A DNA stretch of 64,000 nt from Crocinitomicaceae bacterium (GTDB lineage: Bacteria > Bacteroidota > Bacteroidia > Flavobacteriales_D > Crocinitomicaceae): NCBI GenBank assembly GCA_024643555.1, contig JAHEMQ010000117.1, positions 1 to 64,000 of the forward strand. The letters run 5' to 3'. A program made the position numbers and the translations under genes. Positions within the stretch are counted from its first letter, which is position 1, and each line of letters begins with the position of its first letter. A model generated the notes under the pieces. That model ran no database searches, was not told where the DNA came from, and saw only the letters and a program-made list of their open reading frames with translations. Below are positions 18,297-26,403 of this stretch, piece after piece.

Positions 18297-19436
18297 TTAT
18301 TTCAATATTTCTCGAGAAATTACCAATTTCTGAATTTCCGAGGTTCCTTCCCCAATCGTCATCAATTTTGCATCGCGTAAAAACTTCTCAGCAGGATACT
18401 CTTTTGTGTAGCCATAACCACCCATAATCTGAACGGCTTCGTTTCCGCATTTTACGGAAACTTCCGATGCAAAATACTTTGCAAAAGCACCTTCTTTCGT
18501 CATCTGAAGTTTGTTGTTTTTGCGATATGCCGCTTGGAAAGTTAAAAGTTCCGCAGCTTCTACTTGCGTTTTCATGTCGGCCAATTTAAAAGCGATGGCC
18601 TGAAATTGAGCAATGGGATGTCCAAATTGTTCGCGTTCTTTCGCATATTTTACAGAGGCTTCAAATGCACCTCGTGCGATGCCACAGCTCAAGGAAGCAA
18701 TGGAAACACGTCCGCCATCTAAGATTTGCATGGCTTGTTTAAAACCTTCCCCAACATTTCCAATGACATTTTCCTGTGGAACACGGACATTGTCAAAGAT
18801 GAGTTCTGCCGTTTCACTCGCTCGAACACCCAATTTATCTTTGATTTTGACGGCAGAAAATCCTGGCATTCCTTTTTCGATGATAAATGCTGTGATGCCA
18901 TTTGAATCCAATAATTCACCAGTACGAACTAAAATCACTGCGACATCGCCACTTAATCCATGAGTGATCCAATTTTTTGCACCATTGATAATCCAATCGT
19001 TGCCATCTTTCACTGCTGTGGTTTGCATGCGCATGGCGTCAGATCCGGTGTTGGCTTCGGTTAATCCCCACGCACCAATGAATTCACCGGAAGCAAGTTT
19101 TGGTAAATATTTCTTTTTTTGTTCTTCATTACCATGGTAATAAATATGACCCGAACACAAAGAATTGTGCGCAGCCACACTCAACCCGATTCCACCACAT
19201 ACTTTTCCTAACTCCATCAATGCCGTCGCATATTCGAAATAAGAGAATCCAGATCCACCGTATTCTTCTGGAATAAAAATTCCGAGAAGTCCGAGTTCAC
19301 CCATTTTTTTCATGGTTTCCACTGGGAAATGCTCATCGGCATCCCACTGCTTGTAATAAGGTTTGATTTCCTTTTCAGCAAAGTCACGCACCATTTGAGC
19401 GATCATTGCTTGGTTTTCATTTTGAGAGAAATTCAT
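18297..19436 (-). CDS. Acyl-CoA dehydrogenase
   Basis: FAD-dependent alpha,beta-dehydrogenation of an acyl-CoA thioester, feeding electrons to ETF. 379 residues, the typical length. Seen: the all-helical N-domain, LTEANTGSDA (~125-135) and the GAKNWITHG beta-domain stretch contacting FAD, the substrate/FAD helix QFGHPIAQFQAIAFKLADM, the IMGGYGYTKEYPAEKFLRDAK motif, and the catalytic Glu in IGEGTSEIQ near the C-terminus. This layout fits short/branched-chain enzymes, but chain length is inferred only. It follows apt by 33 bp, with a CAA-rich leader. Confidence 0.95.
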   Translation of the reverse strand: MNFSQNENQAMIAQMVRDFAEKEIKPYYKQWDADEHFPVETMKKMGELGLLGIFIPEEYGGSGFSYFEYATALMELGKVCGGIGLSVAAHNSLCSGHIYYHGNEEQKKKYLPKLASGEFIGAWGLTEANTGSDAMRMQTTAVKDGNDWIINGAKNWITHGLSGDVAVILVRTGELLDSNGITAFIIEKGMPGFSAVKIKDKLGVRASETAELIFDNVRVPQENVIGNVGEGFKQAMQILDGGRVSIASLSCGIARGAFEASVKYAKEREQFGHPIAQFQAIAFKLADMKTQVEAAELLTFQAAYRKNNKLQMTKEGAFAKYFASEVSVKCGNEAVQIMGGYGYTKEYPAEKFLRDAKLMTIGEGTSEIQKLVISREILK

Positions 19437-19469
19437 GTTGTTGTTGATTGATGTTGATGTTATAATTTT

Positions 19470-20000
19470 CTAATACGAAATAAGACTATGATTGTTTTCT
19501 GAATATGCATTTAATTTTTCTTGTCCATTTAAAAAACTGAGTTCCACCAGAAAACTGAATCCAGCAACAACTCCGCCGCTTTTTTGAATGAGTTCTGCTG
19601 CCGCAGCTGCGGACCCTCCTGTTGCCAAAAGGTCATCGTGAATTAAAACACGCTGGTGCTCACTCACCGCATCACTGTGCATTTCGATCACCGCACTTCC
19701 ATACTCTAACTCGTAAGCATGTTTGATTTTTTTGTACGGAAGTTTCCCTTCTTTTCGAATTAAAATAAAGGGGACACCAAGTTTGATTGCCAGGGGAAAG
19801 CCGAACAGGAATCCTCTACTTTCAATCCCCGCGACCGCGTCGATTTGCTGATCTTTGAAGCTTTCAACTAAATGATCCAAAACATCAGCAGATAGGTTTG
19901 CATCTAACATGATGGTAGAAATATCTTTAAAAAGGATGCCTGGCTTTGGGAAATCGGCCACATCTCGAATGCTTGATTTTAATCGTTCTGCTATGTTCAT
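19470..20000 (-). CDS. apt: Adenine phosphoribosyltransferase
   Basis: Purine salvage: adenine + PRPP to AMP + PPi. 176 residues. Family motifs seen: FPKPGILFKDIS near the N-terminus, GIESRGFLFGFPLA, RKEGKLPYKK (flexible loop) and the PRPP-binding HDDLLATGGSAAAA. The start is ATG at 20000, two bases from the ComEA-like gene's stop. It appears to have its own promoter within the last codons of that gene, so it need not depend on upstream transcription. Confidence 0.97.
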   Translation of the reverse strand: MNIAERLKSSIRDVADFPKPGILFKDISTIMLDANLSADVLDHLVESFKDQQIDAVAGIESRGFLFGFPLAIKLGVPFILIRKEGKLPYKKIKHAYELEYGSAVIEMHSDAVSEHQRVLIHDDLLATGGSAAAAAELIQKSGGVVAGFSFLVELSFLNGQEKLNAYSENNHSLISY

Positions 20001-20002
20001 AC

Positions 20003-20893
20003 CTACAAAGATAGGTAAGGTCGGACTTTTTCAAATGTTTCTTGATCAATAATTACGGATTCTTTGATTTCATCAATGGATTTATACCCTCCTTTTTGCA
20101 CTCGCATCTTGACAATTGAATTTGCCTGATTCCAATTTAAGTAAGGATGTGCCTGCAATTTTTCAGCTGTTTCGCTGTTAATATGCAAGAGTGTTAAATT
20201 TGTTGCGGCACAACTAAACTCGGCTTGAATTTGCTCATATAGTTCTGGGGTCATTTTCCATACTTCTTTTAATTGTTCCTTGCGAGAGAATCCGCCTAAT
20301 TGCGAACGATATTTCAGTATTTGCTTTGAAAAAAAAGGTCCTATTCCTTTTACTTCAGACAACTCCTGTTCATTCACCTGATTTAAATCAAGGGTCACAT
20401 TGGTGCGCTCAGATTTCAACGCCATTTTTTTACTACCTTCTGCTTCCGTCGGATACGAAGTAAATTCCTTGATGTTTTCAAAAACCTCCGGTGGGATAAA
20501 CTTAATTCCTTGTAATTCCTGATTTGAGTGGATGCCTCTCTTTGCGATTTTCAGCACCACTTCCGCTTGTTTTTCACTCAGTCCAAAGAACATCCATTCT
20601 TGCTTCGTCAATTCATTTGGATCAAAAAACTTTGTTGGTTTGTGCTTCACAATGGCCTTTTTCGCAAACCAACGGTTTTTATTAAATCGATTTCTTTGTG
20701 GGAAATGTCGGTACTTTTTATGCCACGTTTTTTCTGCAACATAAGGGACTATTTCCAGTTCAAACCCTTCCTTCTCGTCTGTAAAAAACTGAAGAACACG
20801 AGGTGCAAAAATAATGACGGTTGATAAAAAGATTAAAATCCAAACACCACGCTGGTGTCGCTTGGATACATCAAAAGGATTTCCTTGATACAT
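20003..20893 (-). CDS. ComEA-like membrane-anchored helix-hairpin-helix protein
   Basis: 296 residues. One N-terminal membrane helix (~16-36, WILIFLSTVIIFAP) is followed by a basic linker rich in Lys, Arg and His, then a helical module (~95-145), a canonical HhH pair around LDLNQVNEQELSEVKGIGPFFSKQILKYR (~170-198), and another around HINSETAEKLQAHPYLNWNQANSIV (~232-258). The helix-hairpin-helix architecture with an anchor fits periplasmic DNA-binding ComEA-type proteins used in DNA uptake; that function is inference. Its terminal codons (L-S-L) overlap the -7 box of the apt promoter. Confidence 0.85.
   Translation of the reverse strand: MYQGNPFDVSKRHQRGVWILIFLSTVIIFAPRVLQFFTDEKEGFELEIVPYVAEKTWHKKYRHFPQRNRFNKNRWFAKKAIVKHKPTKFFDPNELTKQEWMFFGLSEKQAEVVLKIAKRGIHSNQELQGIKFIPPEVFENIKEFTSYPTEAEGSKKMALKSERTNVTLDLNQVNEQELSEVKGIGPFFSKQILKYRSQLGGFSRKEQLKEVWKMTPELYEQIQAEFSCAATNLTLLHINSETAEKLQAHPYLNWNQANSIVKMRVQKGGYKSIDEIKESVIIDQETFEKVRPYLSL
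20006..20035 (-). promoter_or_regulatory. apt promoter inside the 3' end of the ComEA-like CDS
   Basis: On the complement: TTTG, 18-nt spacer, TATCTTTG, 5 nt, ATG of apt. Both boxes are exact consensus. The -7 box lies in the codons CTA TCT TTG directly before the upstream gene's TAG stop. Confidence 0.8.
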
Positions 20894-20979
20894 AGCTGCT
20901 CAAAAAATGAAGTCAAACATGAAATTCAAGTAATCTTTTCCCTCAGGCTAAACGCTGAAAGAACATAAAAAGTATATGG

Positions 20980-22416
20980 CTATGCTTTTTTTCTATTAGC
21001 GATGAGGTAAACCGGTATGCCCAATAAGACAATTAATAGACCCATTCCAGCATTGCGCAAATCATACACCAATAAGTCAACACAAATTGCCGCCGTAATC
21101 AAGATGTACAAGGCAGGAATAACAGGATACCCAAATGCTTTGTAAGGTCGCGCTGCATCAGGTTCTTTTTTGCGTAGGATAAATATGCCGAAAATCGTAA
21201 GTATGTAAAATAACAAACTTGCAAAGGTACTATAGACTAACAAGTCTCCATATTTGCCCGACAGACATAAGATGCTTGCCCAAATACCTTGAATCCACAT
21301 GGCACTACTTGGGACATTGAATTGATTCAATTTTTTTGCTTGTTTGAAAAATAGTCCATCTTTAGACATGGCATAAAACAAGCGAGAACCGGCTAGAATC
21401 AATCCGTTATTGCAACCAAAAGTAGAAATCATGATGAGTGCCGCCATGAACATGATTCCTGCTCCTCCAAACATGATCGACGCAGCCCCGGCCCCTACTC
21501 GATCATCCGTCGCAAACATAATCCCTTGCCCAAAAGCATCCGTTGCATTTGGATCTCCACCTTTGGGAAGAAGTGCCAAATATGCCAAATTCGCGAGAAT
21601 GTAAATAGCCGTAACAATGGTGGTTCCGAAAAACAAACTTTTTGGAATGTTCTTTTTGGGATCTTTAATTTCCCCTGCAATGAAGGTGACATTATTCCAG
21701 GCATCAGAAGAGAAAAGTGAATTGATGATGGTCGCGCCTAAAGCACCCATTAAAGCGAATCCACTCAGCGGAATCGTATCCAACGCTCCACTTGGTAATT
21801 TAACTGTTTGATATGCATCCCACATGTGATCAAAATTCTGTGCAAACACATCGGTTTTCAATCCAATAGCAAGACCCAATACAATGAGTGCAAATAAGGC
21901 CAAAAGTTTTGCAGATGTAAATATCAACTGTAATATCTTTCCATTTTGAACACCCCTTGCATTTAATACTGTCAAAGAAATAATGCTAAAAATGGCCAGA
22001 ATTTGACCATAGGAGATCGTAAAAAAAGAAGTTTTCAAAAAAAGACCATTCAATTCAGGAAAGAACACACCAGCATACTTTGCAAAGGCGACAGCAACTG
22101 CTGCAATCACTCCTGTTTGAATGACGGTGAAAACGGTCCATCCATAGAGGAAGGACATCATCTTACCATAGGCACGTTGAATGTAGACATATTGTCCTCC
22201 AGCATTTGGCATCATTCCTGCGAGTTCACCATAACTCAAGGCAGCAAAAATGGTAATTAAGCCAGTCAGGACCCAAAGCACAATCATCCATGCGGATGAG
22301 CCTATGTCCCGCATCATTTGGGCAGTAACAATAAAAATTCCCGATCCGATCATGGATCCTGCAACAAGTAGTGTTGCATCCATTAATCCAAGTGATTGCT
22401 TCAATTTCGTTTCCAT
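20980..22416 (-). CDS. APC-superfamily amino-acid permease
   Basis: 478 residues with about 12 hydrophobic segments and short loops. The first helix carries the broken-helix substrate motif GSMIGSGIF, a hallmark of APC transporters, and helix 6 has an FSSDAWNNVTFIAGEI stretch. The N-terminus resembles LAT/serine-threonine-type permeases. Located in the inner membrane; probably imports or exchanges amino acids, with the exact substrate unknown. It lies 81 bp downstream of a second, distinct APC permease, and the two are only distantly related in sequence, so this is not a recent duplication. Confidence 0.9.
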   Translation of the reverse strand: METKLKQSLGLMDATLLVAGSMIGSGIFIVTAQMMRDIGSSAWMIVLWVLTGLITIFAALSYGELAGMMPNAGGQYVYIQRAYGKMMSFLYGWTVFTVIQTGVIAAVAVAFAKYAGVFFPELNGLFLKTSFFTISYGQILAIFSIISLTVLNARGVQNGKILQLIFTSAKLLALFALIVLGLAIGLKTDVFAQNFDHMWDAYQTVKLPSGALDTIPLSGFALMGALGATIINSLFSSDAWNNVTFIAGEIKDPKKNIPKSLFFGTTIVTAIYILANLAYLALLPKGGDPNATDAFGQGIMFATDDRVGAGAASIMFGGAGIMFMAALIMISTFGCNNGLILAGSRLFYAMSKDGLFFKQAKKLNQFNVPSSAMWIQGIWASILCLSGKYGDLLVYSTFASLLFYILTIFGIFILRKKEPDAARPYKAFGYPVIPALYILITAAICVDLLVYDLRNAGMGLLIVLLGIPVYLIANRKKA

Positions 22417-22497
22417 GGCTTCTGGTTTAGCTTAAAACAAAACTGTCTCTCCGAGTGAACGAAAAGACAGTTTATTATTTGATCTGTAGACAATAAA

Positions 22498-24063
22498 TTA
22501 GTTCTTTGGATGTAAGTGCGAATTTTTTCGGCTGTAGGTAAAGTAAATGATTAACCCAATTGCCATCCACAATCCTGCGGCTTGAAGCGTTGCAAGATCG
22601 AGAGAAACAATCATTGCTGTACAAACTAGCACTCCTAAAATTGGTACTACTGGAACCAATGGGGTTTTAAATGGACGTTTCAATTCAGGATTGCTTTTAC
22701 GCATGATCAAAATTCCAACACATACAAGGATGAATGCAAACAAGGTTCCAAAAGAGGTTAAATCTCCCGCAACACTTCCTGGAACAAAGGCAGCAAATGC
22801 ACCTACGAAGATGAATAACATCCAATTGGCGATGTATGGAGTTTGGAATTTCGGGTGCAGTTTTCCGAAAGCTGCTGGAATGAGTCCATCTTGACTCATA
22901 GAGAAAAATACGCGGCTTTGTCCCATTAACATCACCAGGATCACCGAAGAGAATCCAGCTAAAATGGCTAAGGTCACTCCTGTTCCCAACCACTCATATC
23001 CTGCCATGTAGGTTTTGATGGCATATGAAACAGATGCTTCTTTACCGGCTGTTGCGAATTCACTCCAATTTGCCACACCGGTTAACACATGTCCGAAAAG
23101 AATGTAGAGAACCGTACAAATCGCTAATGACCCAAGAATTCCAATAGGCATATCGCGTTTTGGATTTTTTGCCTCTTGCGCTGTCGTACTTACGGCGTCA
23201 AATCCAATGAACGCAAAGAAAACAATCCCCGCTCCACCAAGGACGCCGCCCCAGCCCCATTTGAAAAATCCTTCGTGACCAAAAGTACCTTCAGGAATCA
23301 AATAAGGTGTGTGATTTTCCGGCTTAATGAATTGCCATCCAATAACAATAAAGACCAATACGATGGCTACTTTCACGAAAACGATAATGGCATTTACTAA
23401 AGCAGATTCTTTCGTGCCTTTGATTAATAACAAAGTTAAGGCCAACAGGATAATCAGTGCCGGCGCATTGATGAATCCGCTTGTAATCGATACTTTAGAT
23501 GCGATTTCCGAGGGTAAATTTTCATATTGTGCCGCACTCAAAATGCCTTTTTCAATTCCCTCCCAATGTCCTGGTAGTGACTGAATTTGTGCCACCATCT
23601 CCTGAGAAACTTTGTACATACTTTCGAACGGTGAATGACACCATTCATATGGAATCGCATTTCCAAGGAGGTTGTTGAGGTACTCACTCCATGCAATGGA
23701 AACCGTTGCTGCTCCGAGTGCATATTCCATGATCAAGGACCAACCGATAATCCATGCTACAAGTTCACCCATGGTCACAAACGAGTACGCGTATGCACTA
23801 CCTGAAATAGGAATCATCGATGCAAATTCCGCATAACAAAGTCCTGCCAAAGCACAACCGAAAGCCGCAATAACAAAGGAAATCGTAACTCCAGAACCTG
23901 CGGCCTCTGATGCCGCTGCTGCAGTTCTAACGAATAAGCCTGCACCAATAATGGCTCCAATTCCTAGTGCAATTAAACTACCCGCACCGAGCGTGCGTTT
24001 CATTTGACTATTTTCGGCTTGCGCCAATAAATCGATTAGTGATTTTTTTCTCCAAAGTGACAT
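22498..24063 (-). CDS. APC-superfamily amino-acid permease (CAT-like)
   Basis: 521 residues with 12-14 predicted membrane segments. The N-terminal cytoplasmic helix SLWRKKSLIDLLAQ and the motif GIGAIIGAGLFVRT in helix 1 are typical of cationic-amino-acid-transporter-like permeases; FFAFIGFDAVSTTAQEAKNPKRD is the conserved helix 6 and following loop. A ~60-residue extracytoplasmic insertion (around 130-190, with EWCHSPFESM) separates helices 4 and 5. Substrate not determinable. It has a strong promoter and may be co-transcribed with the next permease. Confidence 0.92.
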   Translation of the reverse strand: MSLWRKKSLIDLLAQAENSQMKRTLGAGSLIALGIGAIIGAGLFVRTAAAASEAAGSGVTISFVIAAFGCALAGLCYAEFASMIPISGSAYAYSFVTMGELVAWIIGWSLIMEYALGAATVSIAWSEYLNNLLGNAIPYEWCHSPFESMYKVSQEMVAQIQSLPGHWEGIEKGILSAAQYENLPSEIASKVSITSGFINAPALIILLALTLLLIKGTKESALVNAIIVFVKVAIVLVFIVIGWQFIKPENHTPYLIPEGTFGHEGFFKWGWGGVLGGAGIVFFAFIGFDAVSTTAQEAKNPKRDMPIGILGSLAICTVLYILFGHVLTGVANWSEFATAGKEASVSYAIKTYMAGYEWLGTGVTLAILAGFSSVILVMLMGQSRVFFSMSQDGLIPAAFGKLHPKFQTPYIANWMLFIFVGAFAAFVPGSVAGDLTSFGTLFAFILVCVGILIMRKSNPELKRPFKTPLVPVVPILGVLVCTAMIVSLDLATLQAAGLWMAIGLIIYFTYSRKNSHLHPKN

Positions 24064-24082
24064 AGCTTGAATTTAGTGAAAA

Positions 24083-24113
24083 CAAATATATCATTTTCAG
24101 TCTAAATGGCAAT
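24083..24113 (-). promoter_or_regulatory. Promoter of the CAT-like permease gene
   Basis: Complement: ATTG, 19-nt spacer, TATATTTG (exact -7 consensus), then about 19 nt to ATG at 24063. Confidence 0.72.
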
Positions 24114-24135
24114 ACATAAAACTAGCGAAGCACTT

Positions 24136-25017
24136 TTACAATAAATCTAAGGTTTCTTCGAGCGACTTTGGACGGTAACCGAGCACGTTTTCTGCTTTGC
24201 TTAAATTAAATCCAGTTTTTGGTGGACGCACAGCCGGCTGATTTAAAGTGGAGCTATTCGTTCGTTTGACCTGAGACATCGGTAATTTATAGTGTTGAGC
24301 GATGCGTTCTACCAAGTTGAAAATAGACATGGTTTCTGGTCCAGCTATGTGAAAAATGCCTTTCTCATTTAACTCACAAATGCGAATACAGGCCCAAGCT
24401 AAGTCATCTGCCCATGTTGGAGCACGAAACTGATCGTCGATAATCGATAATTCTTGTCCTTTTTGTAAGGCCTCTTTTGCCCAAAGCACAATATTGGATC
24501 GCGACAAGTTTTTCCCAGTACCATAAACGATAATGGTACGTACAATGGAATAACTCAAGTTTGGTAATGACATTACCAACTTTTCACCTTCCACTTTTGA
24601 CTTTGCGTAGACAGAAAGTGGATTTGGCGTGTCTGTTTCAACATAATTGCCTTTTGCGCCGTCAAAAACGAAATCGGTTGAAAGTAATTGAAAGTGTACA
24701 CCCATTTTTTGACAGGCATTGGACAAGTAACGAACAGCGTCAACATTGATTTTTTGACAAGTCAAGGGGTCAAGTTCACACGCGTCAACGTTGGTCATCG
24801 CAGCTGTATGAATCACATGCGTGGGATTAAAATTTGCCAAGACACGTTGGATTTCCGCTTGATCAGTAATGTCCATGGAGCAATAAACAGTTGTCGGACA
24901 ATCATCATTTCTATTGCTACCTAGCGAAGTTGCTAAAAATGAAATATTCGCATTTAACAGTTGTTGAACGATTTTCTGCCCCAACAGACCATTGCTTCCT
25001 GTGACTAATATTCTCAT
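24136..25017 (-). CDS. RmlD-like sugar-nucleotide reductase (extended SDR)
   Basis: 293 residues. Starts at the second Met (25017) because that ATG overlaps the upstream stop as ATGA and opens directly into the NAD(P)-binding strand MRILVTGSNGLLGQ. Catalytic pair in YAKSKVEGE (YxxxK); HTAAMTNVDACE and STDFVFDG are typical of dTDP-4-dehydrorhamnose reductase. Full rhamnose genes (rmlA, B, C) are not nearby, so it may act in another surface-sugar pathway. Last gene of the coupled DUF2851-PspC-RmlD unit. Confidence 0.87.
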   Translation of the reverse strand: MRILVTGSNGLLGQKIVQQLLNANISFLATSLGSNRNDDCPTTVYCSMDITDQAEIQRVLANFNPTHVIHTAAMTNVDACELDPLTCQKINVDAVRYLSNACQKMGVHFQLLSTDFVFDGAKGNYVETDTPNPLSVYAKSKVEGEKLVMSLPNLSYSIVRTIIVYGTGKNLSRSNIVLWAKEALQKGQELSIIDDQFRAPTWADDLAWACIRICELNEKGIFHIAGPETMSIFNLVERIAQHYKLPMSQVKRTNSSTLNQPAVRPPKTGFNLSKAENVLGYRPKSLEETLDLL

Positions 25018-25253
25018 AAATCCCAAATTGATTTCTTTTGTTTATGCTGTAATTTGAAGTAGTGTTTGTGCTCCAAAATCCAAGCCATAATCAAATAAAG
25101 AAGGATTGGGGAACCTATGCCTATGAATGAAAAATAAATAAATCCAAGTCGCACTTTACTCGTTCGAATTCCAAGGCGTCGAGCCCACCATTCACAGACT
25201 CCAAAGGATTGCATTTCAAAGAAAAAAATGATTTTTTGTAGCAGTCGTCTCAT
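25014..25253 (-). CDS. PspC-domain small membrane protein
   Basis: 79 residues from ATG at 25253, which overlaps the DUF2851 stop codon (ATGA); the track's start at 25292 would lie inside that gene. The sequence FGVCEWWARRLGIRTSKVR followed by one strong membrane helix (FIYFSFIGIGSPILLYLIMAWIL) is the PspC module. Such proteins sit in the inner membrane and in enterobacteria contribute to the phage-shock response. Here no PspA is adjacent, so that role is not implied. Confidence 0.85.
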   Translation of the reverse strand: MRRLLQKIIFFFEMQSFGVCEWWARRLGIRTSKVRLGFIYFSFIGIGSPILLYLIMAWILEHKHYFKLQHKQKKSIWDL

Positions 25254-26341
25254 GATTTTAAAAGCTTTTGCCCGACGCAACATTGCAGGCATTTATTTTG
25301 AGTACAAAATTGCTGATAAATTTCCAAATTAGCTTGCGTCTCGAATGCATTTTTAGCATGGATTCCAATGTGCTTCCAATGGCGCGTATTTCGATTTTTT
25401 TCGGGTGAAATTTGCTGTAAGTATTTCATCCCCTTTAATATTCCAGACGACCTTTCTTTTTCTACTTGCTTTTTAAAGATTTCAATGTAGGCAATGGCAT
25501 TGATGCGAATATTATTCTGAAGTAGTGAATTCTCAATGCCTGCTGTTTCAAATCCTACTGACCAATTAACCTCCGACTGTATTTTCGAATGATCATTCTC
25601 AAAAAAATACCAGCGTATCAAACGTAACCAAGAAAGGACCCTTTTCCGAATTTTCGATTGAAGCAAAAAGTTTTTACTTTTCCAACCTTGTTGATTTGAA
25701 TGAATAATTTCTATTAGTTCCCCTTCCGATTTGTTGACATGCCAGACCAAAGGAACTTGTTGCGATAAAATCTCAAAAGAAAGGGCATTGGTTTTAGTGC
25801 CAAAAGCCATTGAAAGCAATCGATAAACAGATTCCTTCGTAAGACCAGTCCCAAACGCCTCTTGAAATTTTCGATTTAAGCGCAGTTGTATCGCTAAATG
25901 CTGCATTTCCCTGTGGCTAGGCAGAAATTCGCTTAAACGCTTTCCGCAGGATATTTTTGAGGCTTTGTTCCAATCATAATACTTCGGAAAACTAAATTCT
26001 CCTTGCAAGTATGGTTTTAACTCTAAAGTTGGTAAGACAGAACCACGGACAAATACCTCTTGATCGTGTTCATGGACTACGTGTAGAATGACATTTTCAT
26101 AGGACTGATCTTGATGATGTCGGTGTTTATACCAATCCGATGATTTCAAATGAAATTCTATGGAACCAAACCATTTCAAGCCATCAAAATAAATTTCTGC
26201 CAATTGAAAATCAGGACCACTTCCTGCAATGTTCCAAATACCCGTTTGAATGATCGTAATGGGAGAGCCACTTGTTAAACAAAAGAGGTGGAAAGGTAAG
26301 CGTTTGTTTTGCCAAAGTTGTTGTAGGTGATGCTCAATCAA
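25250..26341 (-). CDS. DUF2851 family protein
   Basis: 363 residues, a Bacteroidota family of unknown function. Recognised from SGPDFQLAEIYFDG, GSIEFHLKSSDWYKHRHHQDQ and NVILHVVHEHD in the N-terminal third; the conserved Asp, Glu and Lys pattern there resembles a nuclease-like fold, which is speculation. C-terminal cysteines CTQNKCLQCC could bind metal. The start codon is TTG: the frame is open upstream to a TGA but contains no ATG, and the next Met is ~145 residues in. First gene of a three-gene overlapping unit. Confidence 0.85.
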   Translation of the reverse strand: MIEHHLQQLWQNKRLPFHLFCLTSGSPITIIQTGIWNIAGSGPDFQLAEIYFDGLKWFGSIEFHLKSSDWYKHRHHQDQSYENVILHVVHEHDQEVFVRGSVLPTLELKPYLQGEFSFPKYYDWNKASKISCGKRLSEFLPSHREMQHLAIQLRLNRKFQEAFGTGLTKESVYRLLSMAFGTKTNALSFEILSQQVPLVWHVNKSEGELIEIIHSNQQGWKSKNFLLQSKIRKRVLSWLRLIRWYFFENDHSKIQSEVNWSVGFETAGIENSLLQNNIRINAIAYIEIFKKQVEKERSSGILKGMKYLQQISPEKNRNTRHWKHIGIHAKNAFETQANLEIYQQFCTQNKCLQCCVGQKLLKS

Positions 26342-26364
26342 AGTATTCTGTTTTGAATACTTTA
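26341..26364. repeat. Inverted repeat at the DUF2851 start codon
   Basis: AAAGTATTC-TGTTTT-GAATACTTT: perfect 9-bp arms with a 6-nt loop. One arm covers the last base of the TTG start. There is no T-run, so it is not a classical terminator. It could be an operator or a structured leader. Confidence 0.6.
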
Positions 26365-26371
26365 AGTTACA

Positions 26372-26401
26372 AAAAAAAGGCGCTCAGTAGAGCGCCTTTT
26401 T
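26372..26401 (-). terminator. Intrinsic terminator of the PorE-like gene
   Basis: Complement: AAAAAGGCGCTC-TACT-GAGCGCCTTTTTTTT just after the stop codon. A 7-bp GC-rich stem, 4-nt loop and an 8-T run. Confidence 0.93.
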
Positions 26402-26403
26402 CA

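Noticed and set aside
20980-24063. Tandem duplication of amino-acid permeases
   Set aside because: The two share only the general APC fold; lengths, N-terminal motifs and loops differ strongly, so no recent duplication.
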